64,000 bases of DNA from Mycobacterium asiaticum (GTDB lineage Bacteria; Actinomycetota; Actinomycetes; Mycobacteriales; Mycobacteriaceae). Under the pieces are notes generated by a model. The model saw nothing but the letters and a program-made list of their open reading frames with translations. It did not search any database and was not told the DNA's origin. Below, piece after piece: positions 1 through 11,545 of the stretch; position 1 is the first letter of the stretch; each line of letters begins with the position of its first letter. The stretch covers positions 1-64,000 of the forward strand of contig NZ_LZLS01000097.1 in assembly GCF_001673365.1 (NCBI RefSeq). Direction: 5' to 3'. The position numbers and the translations under genes are program-made.

Positions 1-801
1 GCCGGTCACGATCATGTCCGCGTCGGCCAGATCGTCGTCGAAATTCGTCAGCTCGGCGAAAATCGCGGCACCGGATTCACACCGTGCGCCCAGCGCCAGC
101 AGCGCCGCCCCGATACCGCCCGCCGCTCCCGCTCCGGGCTCGGCGCTCACGTCACGCCCAGCGACGGTGTCCAGCACCAGCGCCCACGCCTCGAGGCGGA
201 CCTCCAGCTTCGCGACGGTAGCGGTATCCGCGCCCTTCTGCGGCGCGAACACCCGCGCCGAACCCCACGGTCCCAGCAAGGGATAGTCCACGTCGGAAGC
301 GGCGATCAGGTCGACGCCGGCCATCCACTTGCGGGCCGCGTCCAGTCCGCCCAGCTCGTCGACCATCCCTTGCCCGCCGTCGGTGCACGCGCTGCCGCCC
401 AGTCCGACCACGATGCGCACAGCCCTGGCTTCCAGCGCGGCGCCGATGAGCTGGCCCACGCCCCGGCTGTGCGCAGCCATCGCGGTCTCCGGGGTCGGCG
501 GACCACCCAGCAGCGCCAGCCCGCAGGCCTGGGCGCATTCCAAATACGCGGTCCGGGTGTGCTCGTCGAACACCCAGCTGGCAATGACATCGGTGTCCAG
601 CGGCCCGCTCACCCGCAGCCGGCGCAGGCCCCCGATCCGGCTGGCCAGCACCTCCACGAACCCCGGCCCGCCGTCGGACTGTGGCGCGACGATGAACGAA
701 TCTCCGGGCCGGGAACGGGTCCAGCCGGTGGCGATGGCGGCGGCGGCCTCCACCGCTGACAGGCTGTCGCCGTAGCAATCCGGTGCCACCAGTACCCGCA
801 T
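1..801 (-). CDS. Glycerate kinase family protein (3' end cut by window)
   Basis: Read on the minus strand. The protein opens [20 protein letters not shown] and continues through [16 protein letters not shown], a glycine-rich stretch typical of the glycerate kinase (GlxK) family, which phosphorylates glycerate with ATP. It corresponds to M. tuberculosis Rv2205c by content and by its divergent position next to the DUF3043 gene. The frame stays open to base 1, so the C-terminus lies outside the window; 267 codons are visible. The start is uncertain: ATG at 801 begins directly at the first beta strand, while an in-frame ATG at 870 would add 23 Gly/Ala-rich residues. I prefer 801 because the conserved sequence begins there. 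Confidence 0.85.
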   Translation of the reverse strand, partial: MRVLVAPDCYGDSLSAVEAAAAIATGWTRSRPGDSFIVAPQSDGGPGFVEVLASRIGGLRRLRVSGPLDTDVIASWVFDEHTRTAYLECAQACGLALLGGPPTPETAMAAHSRGVGQLIGAALEARAVRIVVGLGGSACTDGGQGMVDELGGLDAARKWMAGVDLIAASDVDYPLLGPWGSARVFAPQKGADTATVAKLEVRLEAWALVLDTVAGRDVSAEPGAGAAGGIGAALLALGARCESGAAIFAELTNFDDDLADADMIVTG

Positions 802-926
802 CGCAGGCAGCTGCAGTCTGCCGGGCCCGAGGCCACCGGCAGCATCACCCCCCGCCTGCGAGCCGTCCATCACCGTCAGACTAGGTCTAAGAGCTGGGTC
901 GCCGCAGGCGAAGTAACCTGACGCAT

Positions 927-1613
927 GTGAAGCTGCTAGGCCGCAAGGACCGTGACGAGGGTGACGAGGCGCCGGTGGCGCACGAGGAGGGCTCCAAGGG
1001 GGCCGACGAAACGGCCGAAACGGCTGGCGGTTCGCGCACCGGGCCCAAAGGCCGACCCACACCCAAGCGCAACGAGGCCAGGCGGCAAGGCCGCAAAGGC
1101 CCGGTCGCGCCGGCCCCGATGACCACGGCCGAGGCGCGTGCGCGGCGTAAGTCGCTGGCCGGCCCCAAACTCAGCCGCGAGGAACGCCGCGCCGAACGCA
1201 CGGCGAGCCGGGCCCGCATGACCGATCGACGCGAACGCATGATGGCCGGTGAAGAGGGCTACTTGCTGCCGCGCGACCAAGGCCCGGTGCGGCGGTACGT
1301 CCGGGACATAGTCGACGCGCGACGCAATGTGCTCGGCCTGTTCATGCCGTGCGCGCTGGGATTGCTGTTCATCATGTTCGCCCTTCCGCAGCTGCAGCTC
1401 TACATGTCGCCCGCGATGCTGCTGTTGATGACGTTGATGACGCTCGACGGGGTCATCCTGGGCCGCACTGTGGGCCGGCGGGTGGACGAGAAATTCCCGA
1501 AGAACACCGAAAGTCATTGGAAGTTAGGCATTTACGCGGCCGGCCGCGCCTCGCAGATGCGTCGTATGCGGGCGCCGAAGCCTCAGGTCGAGCGCGGGGC
1601 CCATGTCGACTAG
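927..1613 (+). CDS. DUF3043 membrane protein (Rv2206-like)
   Basis: A 228-residue protein with a GTG start. The first ~110 residues are highly charged (Lys, Arg, Glu) and predicted cytosolic and flexible. Then come two hydrophobic segments, around residues 140-156 (starting [17 protein letters not shown]) and 160-180 ([20 protein letters not shown]), with only a short turn between them, and a basic C-terminal tail. This layout matches the actinobacterial DUF3043 family, whose function is not known. It is divergent from the glycerate kinase gene and lies 30 bases before cobU, so it may share a transcript with the cobalamin genes. Confidence 0.85.
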   Translation: MKLLGRKDRDEGDEAPVAHEEGSKGADETAETAGGSRTGPKGRPTPKRNEARRQGRKGPVAPAPMTTAEARARRKSLAGPKLSREERRAERTASRARMTDRRERMMAGEEGYLLPRDQGPVRRYVRDIVDARRNVLGLFMPCALGLLFIMFALPQLQLYMSPAMLLLMTLMTLDGVILGRTVGRRVDEKFPKNTESHWKLGIYAAGRASQMRRMRAPKPQVERGAHVD

Positions 1614-1643
1614 CAAGATCAGCTGAAAGCGGCCAGACCCCAA

Positions 1644-2173
1644 GTGAGAACGCTGGTACTCGGCGGCATCAGGTCGGGCAAGTCGTGCTGGGCCGAGGAA
1701 GCGATCGCGCACGCGTCGGCCCCCGATCACGCGGTCCGCTATCTGGCCGCGGGTCCGGCCGAGAACAGCGACCCGCAGTGGCGCCAACGCGTCGCCAAGC
1801 ATCGCGAGCGTCGGCCCGGGCACTGGACGACGGTCGAAACCGACGAGGTGGCCGCCGAGTTGCGGCAGTCCCCCGCCACCCCGACGCTGGTCGATGACCT
1901 GGGCACCTGGCTGACCAGCGTGCTGGACCGGTACCACGGTTGGGACGGCGGATCGATCGAATCTCAAGTCGAGCAGCTGCTGGCCGCGATCGACGGCTTC
2001 TGCTCGACGCTGGTGCTGGTCAGCCCTGAGGTTGGACTGACCGTCGTGCCGGCTACCGCTTCCGGGCGCCGGTTCGCCGACGAGCTGGGCGACCTCAACC
2101 AGCGGGTGGCCCGGGTGTGTGACCGGGTGGTGTTGGTGGTGGCCGGGCAGGCCCTGACCGTCAAGGCACCGAC

Positions 2174-2177
<4 letters not shown>
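1644..2177 (+). CDS. cobU: Adenosylcobinamide kinase/guanylyltransferase
   Basis: A 177-residue protein with a GTG start. It phosphorylates adenosylcobinamide and then transfers GMP to give AdoCbi-GDP. The P-loop is at residues 7-14 (GGIRSGKS). A Walker-B-like VDDLGTWL follows near residue 82, and the family C-terminal motif with [13 protein letters not shown] near residue 140. The length fits CobU. Its TGA overlaps the GTG of cobT by 4 bases, so the two are probably translationally coupled. In M. tuberculosis, as I recall, cobU is at a distant locus (Rv0254c); here it heads the cobT-cobS run. Confidence 0.95.
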
Positions 2178-3951
<1,774 letters not shown>

Positions 3952-3956
3952 GCAGG

Positions 3957-5075
3957 CTAGCCGAGGCGCGACATCCAGTTGTGGGTGTCGGCGAAGGTGC
4001 CGCGCTGAATGCCGGTCAACGTGTCCCGCAGCGCCATGGTCACCTCGCCGGGTTTGCCGTCGGCGATGGTGAACTCCCCATCGCCGTGCTTGACCCGCGC
4101 GACCGGGGTGATCACCGCGGCGGTCCCGCAGGCGAACACCTCGGTGATCTCCCCCGAGCCGGCCTTCTTCTCCCACTCGTCGATGTCGATCTTGCGTTCC
4201 TCGACCGCGAAGCCGGCATCAAGTGCCAACTGCAGCAACGAATCTCGCGTAATGCCAGGCAGCAACGAACCGGACAGCTCGGGGGTGACCAGGCGCGCCG
4301 AGCCGCCACTGCCGAGCACGAAGAACAGATTCATGCCGCCCATCTCCTCGACGTAGCGGCGTTCCACACCGTCCAGCCAGACCACTTGGTCGCAGCCGTT
4401 CTCGGTGGCTTGGGCCTGGGCCAGCAGCGAGGCCGCGTAGTTGCCGCCGAACTTGGCCGCGCCGGTGCCGCCCGGGCACGCCCGCACGTATTCGGTGGAG
4501 ATCCACACGGTGACGGGGCTGATGCCGCCCTTGAAGTAGGCACCGGCCGGTGAACCGATCAACAGGTAGCGGTACTCCTTGGCCGGCCGCACGCCCAGCC
4601 CCGGCTCGGTGGCGATCATGAACGGCCGCAGGTACAACGCCTCTTCACCGCCGGCCTTGGGCACCCAGACATTGTCGACGGCGACGAGTTGGCGCAACGA
4701 TTCCAGGAACACCTCGTCGGGCAACTCCGGCATCGCCAGGCGCCGCGCCGACGAGCGCAACCGGGCCGCGTTGGCGTCGGCGCGAAACGAAACCACCGAA
4801 CCGTCGGTCCATCGATAGGCCTTGAGACCCTCGAACACCTCTTGCGCGTAGTGCAACACGATGGCCGACGGGTCCAGCTCGATCGGGCCGTAGCCGATGA
4901 CCCGAGCGTTGTGCCAACCCTGCCCGCCCACATCCGGCGACACGTAGTCGATGGAGACCATGTGATCGGTGTGGTACCTGCCGAAGCCGGGGTCTGCCAG
5001 GATCGCTGCCCGCTCGGTCTCGGTCGCGGGATTCTCCGCGCGCGAAACCGTGAAGTCGAGAGGGCCGCTGGTCAT
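3957..5075 (-). CDS. ilvE: Branched-chain amino acid aminotransferase
   Basis: A 372-residue class IV PLP aminotransferase for Leu, Ile and Val. The Schiff-base lysine is K208 in [13 protein letters not shown] phosphate-binding [11 protein letters not shown] segment follows, and the C-terminal [18 protein letters not shown] is typical of type II BCATs. It starts with ATG at 5075. gcvT lies 54 bases upstream on the same strand, so the two probably form an operon, as Rv2211c-Rv2210c do. It converges on cobS with a 5-base gap. Confidence 0.96.
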   Translation of the reverse strand: MTSGPLDFTVSRAENPATETERAAILADPGFGRYHTDHMVSIDYVSPDVGGQGWHNARVIGYGPIELDPSAIVLHYAQEVFEGLKAYRWTDGSVVSFRADANAARLRSSARRLAMPELPDEVFLESLRQLVAVDNVWVPKAGGEEALYLRPFMIATEPGLGVRPAKEYRYLLIGSPAGAYFKGGISPVTVWISTEYVRACPGGTGAAKFGGNYAASLLAQAQATENGCDQVVWLDGVERRYVEEMGGMNLFFVLGSGGSARLVTPELSGSLLPGITRDSLLQLALDAGFAVEERKIDIDEWEKKAGSGEITEVFACGTAAVITPVARVKHGDGEFTIADGKPGEVTMALRDTLTGIQRGTFADTHNWMSRLG

Positions 5076-5129
5076 GGGGAAGATTCTATAACCGTGCGCG
5101 AACGGGTTTTTGCCACGCGAAATGCCTGC

Positions 5130-6233
5130 CTAGCGTGTTTTCAGTTCGACGAATGGTGGGCGCACCACCTCGCACTCGACGGCGCGGCCGCGGACGTCGA
5201 CGGTGATTTGCTGGCCGTCTTCGATCCCGGCGTCGGTGTCGATCAGCGCCAGCGCGATGCCGCGCTGCAAGGTCGGGGAAAACGTTCCCGACGTGGTGGT
5301 CCCGACGGTCTGGTCGCCGTCGAGCACGTTCAGGCCCGGGCGCAGCACCCCGCGACCCACCATGCGCAGCCCGCGCAGCAGCCGCCGCGGCCCGGCTTGT
5401 TTTTCTGCCAGCAACGCGTCGCGGCCGAAGAACGCGTCCTTTTTCCAGCCGATCGCCCACCCGCAGCGGGCCTGCAGCGGCGAGATGTCTAGGGACAGTT
5501 CGTGCCCATGCAGGGGGTAGCCCATTTCGGTGCGCAGCGTGTCGCGCGCGCCGAGACCGGCCGGTTGCCCGCCGGCGTCGGCGACGGCGGCCACCAGGGC
5601 ATCGAATACGACCGCCGCGGAATCCCACGGCGGCAGCAGCTCGTAACCGTGTTCGCCGGTGTACCCGGTACGGCAGACCCGCACCGGCACACCCGAATAC
5701 GTCGCGTCGTCGTATCCCATGTAGTCCATGTCGGTGGGTAGATCAAGCGCACTGAGCACGTCGGTCGATCGGGGTCCCTGCACGGCCAGCACCGCGTAGT
5801 CGCGGTGCAGGTTGGTGATGGTCAGATCGGCCCTCGAATGGGCCTGCAGCGCTTGCACTACGGCGGCGGTGTTGGCTGCGTTGGGCACCAGGAAGATCTC
5901 GTCGTCGTCGACATAGTAGGTGATCAGGTCGTCGATCACGCCCCCGGAATCGTTGCAGCACAACGTGTATTGCGCTTTACCCGGTCCGATGCGGGCCAAG
6001 TCGTTGGTGAGAGCGGCGTTGACGAACTGCGCCGCTCCGGGCCCTTTGACCGACGCCTTGCCCAGGTGGCTGACGTCGAACAGCCCGACCGCCTCGCGGG
6101 TTGCGTTGTGCTCTCCGACGGTCCCGGCATACGACACGGGCATCAGCCAGCCGCCGAATTCGGCGAAATTCGCCCCCAACTCGCGGTGGCGGTCTTCCAG
6201 CGGTCCCTGCAACAATTCCGGCGCATCGGTCAC
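5130..6233 (-). CDS. gcvT: Glycine cleavage system T protein (aminomethyltransferase)
   Basis: A 367-residue tetrahydrofolate-dependent enzyme that releases ammonia from the aminomethyl-lipoyl H protein and forms methylene-THF. The N-terminus after the start carries [20 protein letters not shown], followed by [16 protein letters not shown], both typical of GcvT. A GTG at 6233 is chosen because conserved sequence begins right after it. The frame runs open upstream to 7106 but that part overlaps the divergent cyclase gene and has no family similarity. The H protein gene is not in the window. Confidence 0.95.
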   Translation of the reverse strand: MTDAPELLQGPLEDRHRELGANFAEFGGWLMPVSYAGTVGEHNATREAVGLFDVSHLGKASVKGPGAAQFVNAALTNDLARIGPGKAQYTLCCNDSGGVIDDLITYYVDDDEIFLVPNAANTAAVVQALQAHSRADLTITNLHRDYAVLAVQGPRSTDVLSALDLPTDMDYMGYDDATYSGVPVRVCRTGYTGEHGYELLPPWDSAAVVFDALVAAVADAGGQPAGLGARDTLRTEMGYPLHGHELSLDISPLQARCGWAIGWKKDAFFGRDALLAEKQAGPRRLLRGLRMVGRGVLRPGLNVLDGDQTVGTTTSGTFSPTLQRGIALALIDTDAGIEDGQQITVDVRGRAVECEVVRPPFVELKTR

Positions 6234-6278
6234 GGCGTCCCACCCTAAACCAGGGGCTCGGCTGGCACACTGAGGCAG

Positions 6279-7367
6279 GTGTTCGACTGGGACGCGCTGG
6301 AAGCCGCCGGTATCGCGAACCCGCGCGAGCGCGCCGACCTGATCAAGTACCTCGACGACCTCGGCTTCACCGTCGGCCAGATGGCCGAGGCCGAGCGACG
6401 CGGCCGCCTGTTCGGGCTGGCCGGCGACGTCCTGCAATGGTCGGGCCCACCGATCTACACGGTCGCGGGCGCGGCCGAACAACTCGGGCTGTCGACCGAT
6501 GAGGTTGCGCACGCCTGGGCACTCCTGGGCCTGACGTTCGCCGGACCCGATGTGCCGGCGCTCAGTCAGGCCGACGTCGACGCCCTTGCGACCTGGGTGG
6601 CCCTCAAGACGGTGGTCGGCGAGGACGGCGCGTTCGGCCTGCTGCGCGTTCTGGGCGCCACAATGGCTCGGCTGGCCGAGGCCGAGTCGACGCTGATCCG
6701 CACCGGCACACCCGACATCCAGATGACGCACACCCATGACGAGTTCGCCACGGCCCAGGCCTACCGCTCGGTCGCGGAGTTCGTGCCGCGGATCGGGGCA
6801 CTGATGGACATCGTGCACCGACATCATCTGTCCAGTGCCCGAACCCATTTCGAGGGCGTCATCCGTGACACGACGGCAAGCGTGGTGTGCGGGATAGGTT
6901 TTGCCGACCTGTCCGGATTCACCGCGCTCACCCAGGCGCTCACCCCGGCGCAATTGTCGGAGTTGCTCAACGAGTTCGCCGGCGCGGTGTCCGATGTGGT
7001 GCATGCCGATGGCGGTCGGGTGGTGAAGTTCATCGGTGACGAGGTGATGTGGGTGAGTGCGAGACCCGAGCAGCTCGCCAACGCCGCCACCGACCTTGTC
7101 AACCATCCGAAGGCAAGCGAAGAAGGGTTGCAGGTCCGCGCCGGGTTGGCGTTCGGCACCGTCCTGGCCATCAACGGCGACTACTTCGGCAACCCCGTCA
7201 ACCTGGCTGCGCGATTGGTTTCAGCAGCGACGCCCAGGCAGATCCTTGCCGATTCAGCCTTGCGCGAGCGCCTGCCGGACTGGCCAGCGACGCCGCGTGG
7301 ACCGTTGACGCTCAAGGGTTTTGGCGCCCCGGTACCAGCCTTCGAACTTGGTGAGCGACCCGCATAG
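6279..7367 (+). CDS. Class III adenylate cyclase with N-terminal regulatory domain (Rv2212-like)
   Basis: A 362-residue protein with a GTG start, divergent from gcvT with a 45-base gap. The first ~200 residues form the regulatory domain known from Rv2212, whose activity responds to pH and fatty acids. The catalytic domain follows: metal-binding Asp in [13 protein letters not shown] (about residue 209), substrate-specifying Lys in [11 protein letters not shown] (about 250), second metal Asp in the same motif, and [14 protein letters not shown] (about 300), carrying the canonical Asp and transition-state residues. All catalytic positions look intact, so it should make cAMP. No membrane segment is seen. 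Confidence 0.92.
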   Translation: MFDWDALEAAGIANPRERADLIKYLDDLGFTVGQMAEAERRGRLFGLAGDVLQWSGPPIYTVAGAAEQLGLSTDEVAHAWALLGLTFAGPDVPALSQADVDALATWVALKTVVGEDGAFGLLRVLGATMARLAEAESTLIRTGTPDIQMTHTHDEFATAQAYRSVAEFVPRIGALMDIVHRHHLSSARTHFEGVIRDTTASVVCGIGFADLSGFTALTQALTPAQLSELLNEFAGAVSDVVHADGGRVVKFIGDEVMWVSARPEQLANAATDLVNHPKASEEGLQVRAGLAFGTVLAINGDYFGNPVNLAARLVSAATPRQILADSALRERLPDWPATPRGPLTLKGFGAPVPAFELGERPA

Positions 7368-7416
7368 CGCGACGCTGGCGCGGCGGGCCTCGGCCGCCCG
7401 ACTAGGGTTGATGCCC

Positions 7417-8973
7417 GTGACCACCAGCTCATCGGGGTACCAGGCTCCCACTGTCAACGCCGCCACGTCGCTGCCCAAACGCGGTTTGGGCGCGACGGTA
7501 TTGCTGGTGCCGGTCGTGTCGTCCGGCCAGGACGACGGGCCCGGCAACGCGTCGGTCCCCGCCGTCGCGGCAGAGCTGCTGCCCGCCGAAGCGGTCGCGG
7601 AGATCGAGGCAGGCCTGGCGGCCCTGGGCGCCACCGGCAGCACCGAGCAGGTGCACCGCCTGGTGGTGTCGTCGCTGCCGGTAGCCAGCGTGCTGACGGT
7701 CGGGCTGGGCAAAGCGCGCTCCGAATGGCCGGCGGACCTGTTACGCCGCGCTGCCGGGGTTGCGGCGCGCTCACTCGGCACCGCCGAAGCCGTGATCACC
7801 ACACTGGCCGACTTGCCCGGCGAGCAGATCTGCGCAGCCGTCGTCGAGGGTTTAATCCTGGGCAGCTACCGGTTCAGCGCTTTCCGCAGCGCCAAGACCG
7901 CGCCCAAGGACGCCGGGCTGCGCAAGATCACCGTGTTGTCGAGCGCTAAGGACGCGAAGAAGGCCAGCGCGCACGGCGCCGCCGTGGCCGCCGCGGTCAC
8001 CACCGCCCGCGACTTCGTCAACACTCCCCCAAGCCATCTGTTTCCCGCTGAATTCGCAAGGCGTGCAAAGGAACTGGGCGAGTCCGTGGGCCTTGAGGTG
8101 GAGGTGCTCGACGACAAGGCGCTGAAGAAGGCCGGATACGGCGGTGTGATCGGCGTCGGCCAGGGCTCCTCGCGGCCGCCGCGATTGGTGCGGTTGATCC
8201 ACCGTGGCTCGCGGCTGGCCAAGAACCCCAAGCAGGCCAAGAAGGTGGCGCTGGTCGGCAAGGGTGTCACCTTCGACACCGGCGGTATCTCCATCAAGCC
8301 GGCCGCCGGGATGCACCACATGACCTCGGATATGGGCGGAGCGGCCGCGGTGATCGCCGCGGTGACCCTGGCCGCGCAGCAGGAGTTGCCGATCGACGTG
8401 ATCGCGACCGTGCCGATTGCCGAGAACATGCCCTCGGCCACCGCGCAGCGGCCCGGCGACGTATTGACCCAGTACGGCGGCATCACGGTCGAAGTGCAGA
8501 ACACCGACGCCGAAGGCCGCCTGATCCTGGCCGACGCGATTGTGCGGGCCTGCGAGGACAACCCGGACTACCTGATCGAGACCTCCACCCTGACCGGCGC
8601 ACAGACGGTCGCCCTGGGCGCCCGCATTCCCGGTGTAATGGGCAGCGAAAAGTTCCGTGACCGCGTTGCCGCGATCTCCCAGCGGGTGGGCGAGAACGGT
8701 TGGCCGATGCCGCTGCCCGACGACCTCAAGGATGACCTGAAGTCCACGGTGGCCGACCTGTCCAACATCAGCGGGCAACGTTTCGCGGGCATGCTGGTCG
8801 CCGGGGTCTTTCTGCGCGAGTTCGTCGCCGACTCGGTGGACTGGGCGCACATCGACGTGGCCGGGCCCGCCTACAACACCGGCAGCGCGTGGGGCGCCAC
8901 CCCGAAGGGCGCTACCGGCGTGCCGACCCGGACCATCTTCGCGGTGCTCGAGGACATCTGCGAAAACGGTTAG
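7417..8973 (+). CDS. pepB: Leucyl aminopeptidase (M17 family)
   Basis: A 518-residue cytosolic metallo-aminopeptidase, close to the M. tuberculosis PepB length. The M17 signature [13 protein letters not shown] is near residue 360, with upstream metal-binding [16 protein letters not shown] and [12 protein letters not shown]. The reading frame extends back to 7321 inside the cyclase gene, but the conserved N-terminus fits GTG at 7417 ([11 protein letters not shown]); ATG at 7411 is a close alternative. A TAGGGT at 7403-7408 could serve as a -10 element, but this is weak. It converges on the FAD oxidoreductase with only 3 bases between stop codons. Confidence 0.94.
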   Translation: MTTSSSGYQAPTVNAATSLPKRGLGATVLLVPVVSSGQDDGPGNASVPAVAAELLPAEAVAEIEAGLAALGATGSTEQVHRLVVSSLPVASVLTVGLGKARSEWPADLLRRAAGVAARSLGTAEAVITTLADLPGEQICAAVVEGLILGSYRFSAFRSAKTAPKDAGLRKITVLSSAKDAKKASAHGAAVAAAVTTARDFVNTPPSHLFPAEFARRAKELGESVGLEVEVLDDKALKKAGYGGVIGVGQGSSRPPRLVRLIHRGSRLAKNPKQAKKVALVGKGVTFDTGGISIKPAAGMHHMTSDMGGAAAVIAAVTLAAQQELPIDVIATVPIAENMPSATAQRPGDVLTQYGGITVEVQNTDAEGRLILADAIVRACEDNPDYLIETSTLTGAQTVALGARIPGVMGSEKFRDRVAAISQRVGENGWPMPLPDDLKDDLKSTVADLSNISGQRFAGMLVAGVFLREFVADSVDWAHIDVAGPAYNTGSAWGATPKGATGVPTRTIFAVLEDICENG

Positions 8974-8976
8974 CCA

Positions 8977-10590
8977 TTAACGGTTGAACCCGCGGCCCTT
9001 GGTCAGCAGCGACGTCACGACTCGATTCGCCCGACGCCGCGGCCAGCCGCTGATGCCGTCGGCTGCCAGCGCCGCACGGGCCGCGTTTCGACCGCAGGCG
9101 CCGTGCACAGAGCCACCCGGAGTTGCCGAGGCGCTACCCAGATACAGCCTCTCGATTGGGGTTTCGGCCCGGCCCATGCCGGACGCCGGGCGAAAGATCA
9201 GCATTTGCTGTAGTTGCGCGGTGCCGCCGTTCAGCGCGCCCAGGTGCAGGTTGGCGTCGCTGGCTTCCAAATCCGAGGGCCGTTGCACAAAACGGTGCAA
9301 CACGTGGGCACCGAAACCCGGTGCGTGTTCGGCGATTACCTCGTCCATCGAGTCAGCGAGTTTTTCCGCAGCGGCGTCGTCGGCCACGTTGCGGGGCAAA
9401 TGCGTGTAGGCCCAGACGCTTTCGGTACCGGTCGGTGATCTACTCGGGTCGGCGGTGGTGGTCTGACCCAAAAGCATGAACGGGTGCCGCGGGACCACCC
9501 GGGTGTTGACGTCGGCCATCCAGCGCACCAACCCGGGTCCGTCGGCGCCGAGATGGACGGTACCCACGTTGGCCAAATTTGCTGCGCGCCAAGGGATGCG
9601 ATGATCGAGTGCGTAGTTGACCTTAACCACGGGCGGATCCCAGATGTAGTGCTCGAGTTCGCTGCGCAGGCCAGGCGGAACCGCACCGGCCGGCACCATG
9701 TCGCAAAACAGCCGCGGTGCCGTTACGTCTGCCACGACGGCGCGACGGGCCCGAACCGATCGCCCCTGGGTCGTCTCGACTCCTACCGCCCGGCCCCCGC
9801 GCACCTGGATGCGAGCGACGTTCTGGTTGCATTCGATCTGCGCGCCTGCCGAACACGCGCGCTTTACCAAGGCTGCGGTCAATTGACCCGAACCGCCCAC
9901 CGGCACCGGCCAACCACCGTCCTGGGCAAGCATGGACATCAGCAGTCCCATCACCCCACTCAGCGGCGCGTCCAGTGGGATATCGGCATGTAACGCGTTG
10001 CCTAGCAACATCAGTCGCGGTGCTTCACCGGCAAAGAGCCGGTCCACCATGGTGTTGGCGGGCTGCACCAACAGATTGGCCAATCGCACGGCATCGGACG
10101 TGCCGAGCTTGAGCAGCAGCGAAATCAACGGACGCACCGGCGGAAATGGCGCCAACAATGCTTGCAGCAGTGGCGATCTGATCTTCTGCCACAGCTGTAC
10201 TATCCGCCACCAGTTGTCGCCATCGGTGGGTTCGCGACGCTCGAACTCCGCCGCGGTGCGCGCCGGGTCGCGGTAGATGATCGGCGGGTCGTCGTCGGTG
10301 GCGCTGCGTGGATGGCCCACCACCGCCGGAGCATGAGACCAGCGCAACCCGTGGTCCTCCAACTGCAGGGCCGCGATGGCTGGCGAGGCGACGGTCATGG
10401 GATAGAAGGAGCTGAACAAATCGGTGATGTAGCCCGGCGTCAGCTCGATACTGCGCACCGCGCCACCCGGCTCGGGTTGAGCCTCCAATACCAGCACGTC
10501 CCAACCCGCGTCGGCTAGCAGTGCGGCCGCAACCAATCCGTGGTGTCCGGCTCCGATCACGACCGCGTCGACCGTGGCGGTCGACTGCAC
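8977..10590 (-). CDS. NAD(P)/FAD-dependent oxidoreductase, phytoene-desaturase-like
   Basis: A 537-residue flavoprotein. The N-terminus VDAVVIGAGHHGLVAAALLA is a dinucleotide-binding GxGxxG fold, followed by LEAQPEPGGAVRS. The C-terminal part LYLGSASATPGGSVHGACGRNAA is the usual FAD-closing motif of phytoene desaturase/PYROXD2-type enzymes. The substrate is not known. GTG at 10590 is chosen because it lies 2 bases after the stop of the SRPBCC gene, which suggests coupling. An upstream ATG at 10650 would overlap that gene and adds residues with no family look. I do not recall this gene at this place in M. tuberculosis. Confidence 0.85.
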   Translation of the reverse strand: MQSTATVDAVVIGAGHHGLVAAALLADAGWDVLVLEAQPEPGGAVRSIELTPGYITDLFSSFYPMTVASPAIAALQLEDHGLRWSHAPAVVGHPRSATDDDPPIIYRDPARTAAEFERREPTDGDNWWRIVQLWQKIRSPLLQALLAPFPPVRPLISLLLKLGTSDAVRLANLLVQPANTMVDRLFAGEAPRLMLLGNALHADIPLDAPLSGVMGLLMSMLAQDGGWPVPVGGSGQLTAALVKRACSAGAQIECNQNVARIQVRGGRAVGVETTQGRSVRARRAVVADVTAPRLFCDMVPAGAVPPGLRSELEHYIWDPPVVKVNYALDHRIPWRAANLANVGTVHLGADGPGLVRWMADVNTRVVPRHPFMLLGQTTTADPSRSPTGTESVWAYTHLPRNVADDAAAEKLADSMDEVIAEHAPGFGAHVLHRFVQRPSDLEASDANLHLGALNGGTAQLQQMLIFRPASGMGRAETPIERLYLGSASATPGGSVHGACGRNAARAALAADGISGWPRRRANRVVTSLLTKGRGFNR

Positions 10591-10592
10591 CG

Positions 10593-11057
10593 CTATCCGA
10601 CCTGGCTGGGCTTGAGACGTTCGGCGAGTGCTCCCAGGCGCCACAGACACTCTCGATTGCGCGGGTAGACCGCCACCAGCGAGAGACGATTCGGCATCAG
10701 ACTCGCCGGCCCGGTCACCGGCACCTCGATCATCTCTATCCGGCAGCCGTCGGCAATATCACTGAGCCGCAGCGTGATACGGGCGGCGCCCAACAATCCG
10801 ATGCGCGCTTTCAAGACGAGTTCTTCGCCGGGTGTGCAGCTTTCGACCTCGGTCTGGTCGTCGATCACCAGCGGCCACACCCCGACCGAATGCTTGATAG
10901 CCGAACCCGGCTCCGGCCAGTTCGCGTCGACCGCCCGAGTCCGGCTGTTGCCCACCACCCACTGGGTGTACGTCCACCCGTTAGCTATCACGTCCCATAC
11001 GGCTTGGCGCGACGCCGATACGTCCCGGACGGTGCTCAGTTCTTTGGTCAATGTCAT
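10593..11057 (-). CDS. SRPBCC (START-like) family protein
   Basis: A 154-residue protein that starts MTLTKELSTVRDVSASRQAV and continues with WDVIANGWTYTQWVVG. This matches the opening strand-helix pattern of polyketide cyclase/dehydrase-type SRPBCC proteins, which bind hydrophobic ligands in a deep cavity. The ligand cannot be told from the sequence. The start ATG is at 11057; the open frame further upstream overlaps the divergent small membrane gene and is not coding-like. It is followed after 2 bases by the FAD oxidoreductase, so the two probably act on related lipophilic substrates (inference). Confidence 0.8.
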   Translation of the reverse strand: MTLTKELSTVRDVSASRQAVWDVIANGWTYTQWVVGNSRTRAVDANWPEPGSAIKHSVGVWPLVIDDQTEVESCTPGEELVLKARIGLLGAARITLRLSDIADGCRIEMIEVPVTGPASLMPNRLSLVAVYPRNRECLWRLGALAERLKPSQVG

Positions 11058-11180
11058 GGCATCACGGGTACCCCCGGCGCCGGAAAGTACCGCCGGAAGT
11101 GGCGAACTTCTAACTCCGTTTAGCGACGAGATGCAGCGGCTAATCCATGCGGGCAACGGAATCGTTCTCCGAAAGGCCCG

Positions 11181-11540
11181 ATGATGACCCCGATGATGAC
11201 TAAGCGAAGGTTGATTATCGCTGTAGGGGCGGTGCTCTTGCTGACTGGCGTTATCGGCCTGCTGGTCCCCGTGACGGTGGCGAACAGCAACGGCGGTTCG
11301 ATTAGCTGCGGCAACGGGGTTGTCAGCGATCTCGACGGCGCGCGGGCGGCCAACGACCGCAGCGTCGCCAATATTCCGATCCTCAATCAGATCGTTCCGC
11401 ACACCGACTTCGTGGCCGAATGCGAGTCCGCGGTGTCGAGTCGCCGGACGTGGACGATCCCGTTGACGGTGATTGGCCTACTCGGTGTTGCCGGTGTCCT
11501 GCTGATGCGGCGCACCGAGGGCAAGCCGGTCGGCGTCTAG
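11181..11540 (+). CDS. Small two-helix membrane protein, function unknown
   Basis: A 119-residue protein. One hydrophobic helix lies at residues ~10-33 (LIIAVGAVLLLTGVIGLLVP). An exported loop of about 55 residues follows with two Cys (in SISCGNG and AECES) that could form a disulfide. A second helix lies at ~93-110 (IPLTVIGLLGVAGVLLM), and the tail is short and basic. Both ends are likely cytosolic. The ATG at 11181 is followed by further in-frame ATGs (11184, 11193), so the exact start is not certain. It is divergent from the SRPBCC gene. I do not recognise a named family. Confidence 0.7.
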   Translation: MMTPMMTKRRLIIAVGAVLLLTGVIGLLVPVTVANSNGGSISCGNGVVSDLDGARAANDRSVANIPILNQIVPHTDFVAECESAVSSRRTWTIPLTVIGLLGVAGVLLMRRTEGKPVGV

Positions 11541-11545
11541 ATCGA

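Noticed and set aside
1614..1643. Cobalamin riboswitch before cobU
   Set aside because: The gap is only 30 bases and no B12-box-like sequence is seen there or upstream of cobD or cbiZ.
6234..7106. N-terminal extension of gcvT by 291 codons
   Set aside because: It lies antisense to the cyclase gene and has no GcvT similarity; conserved sequence begins at 6233.
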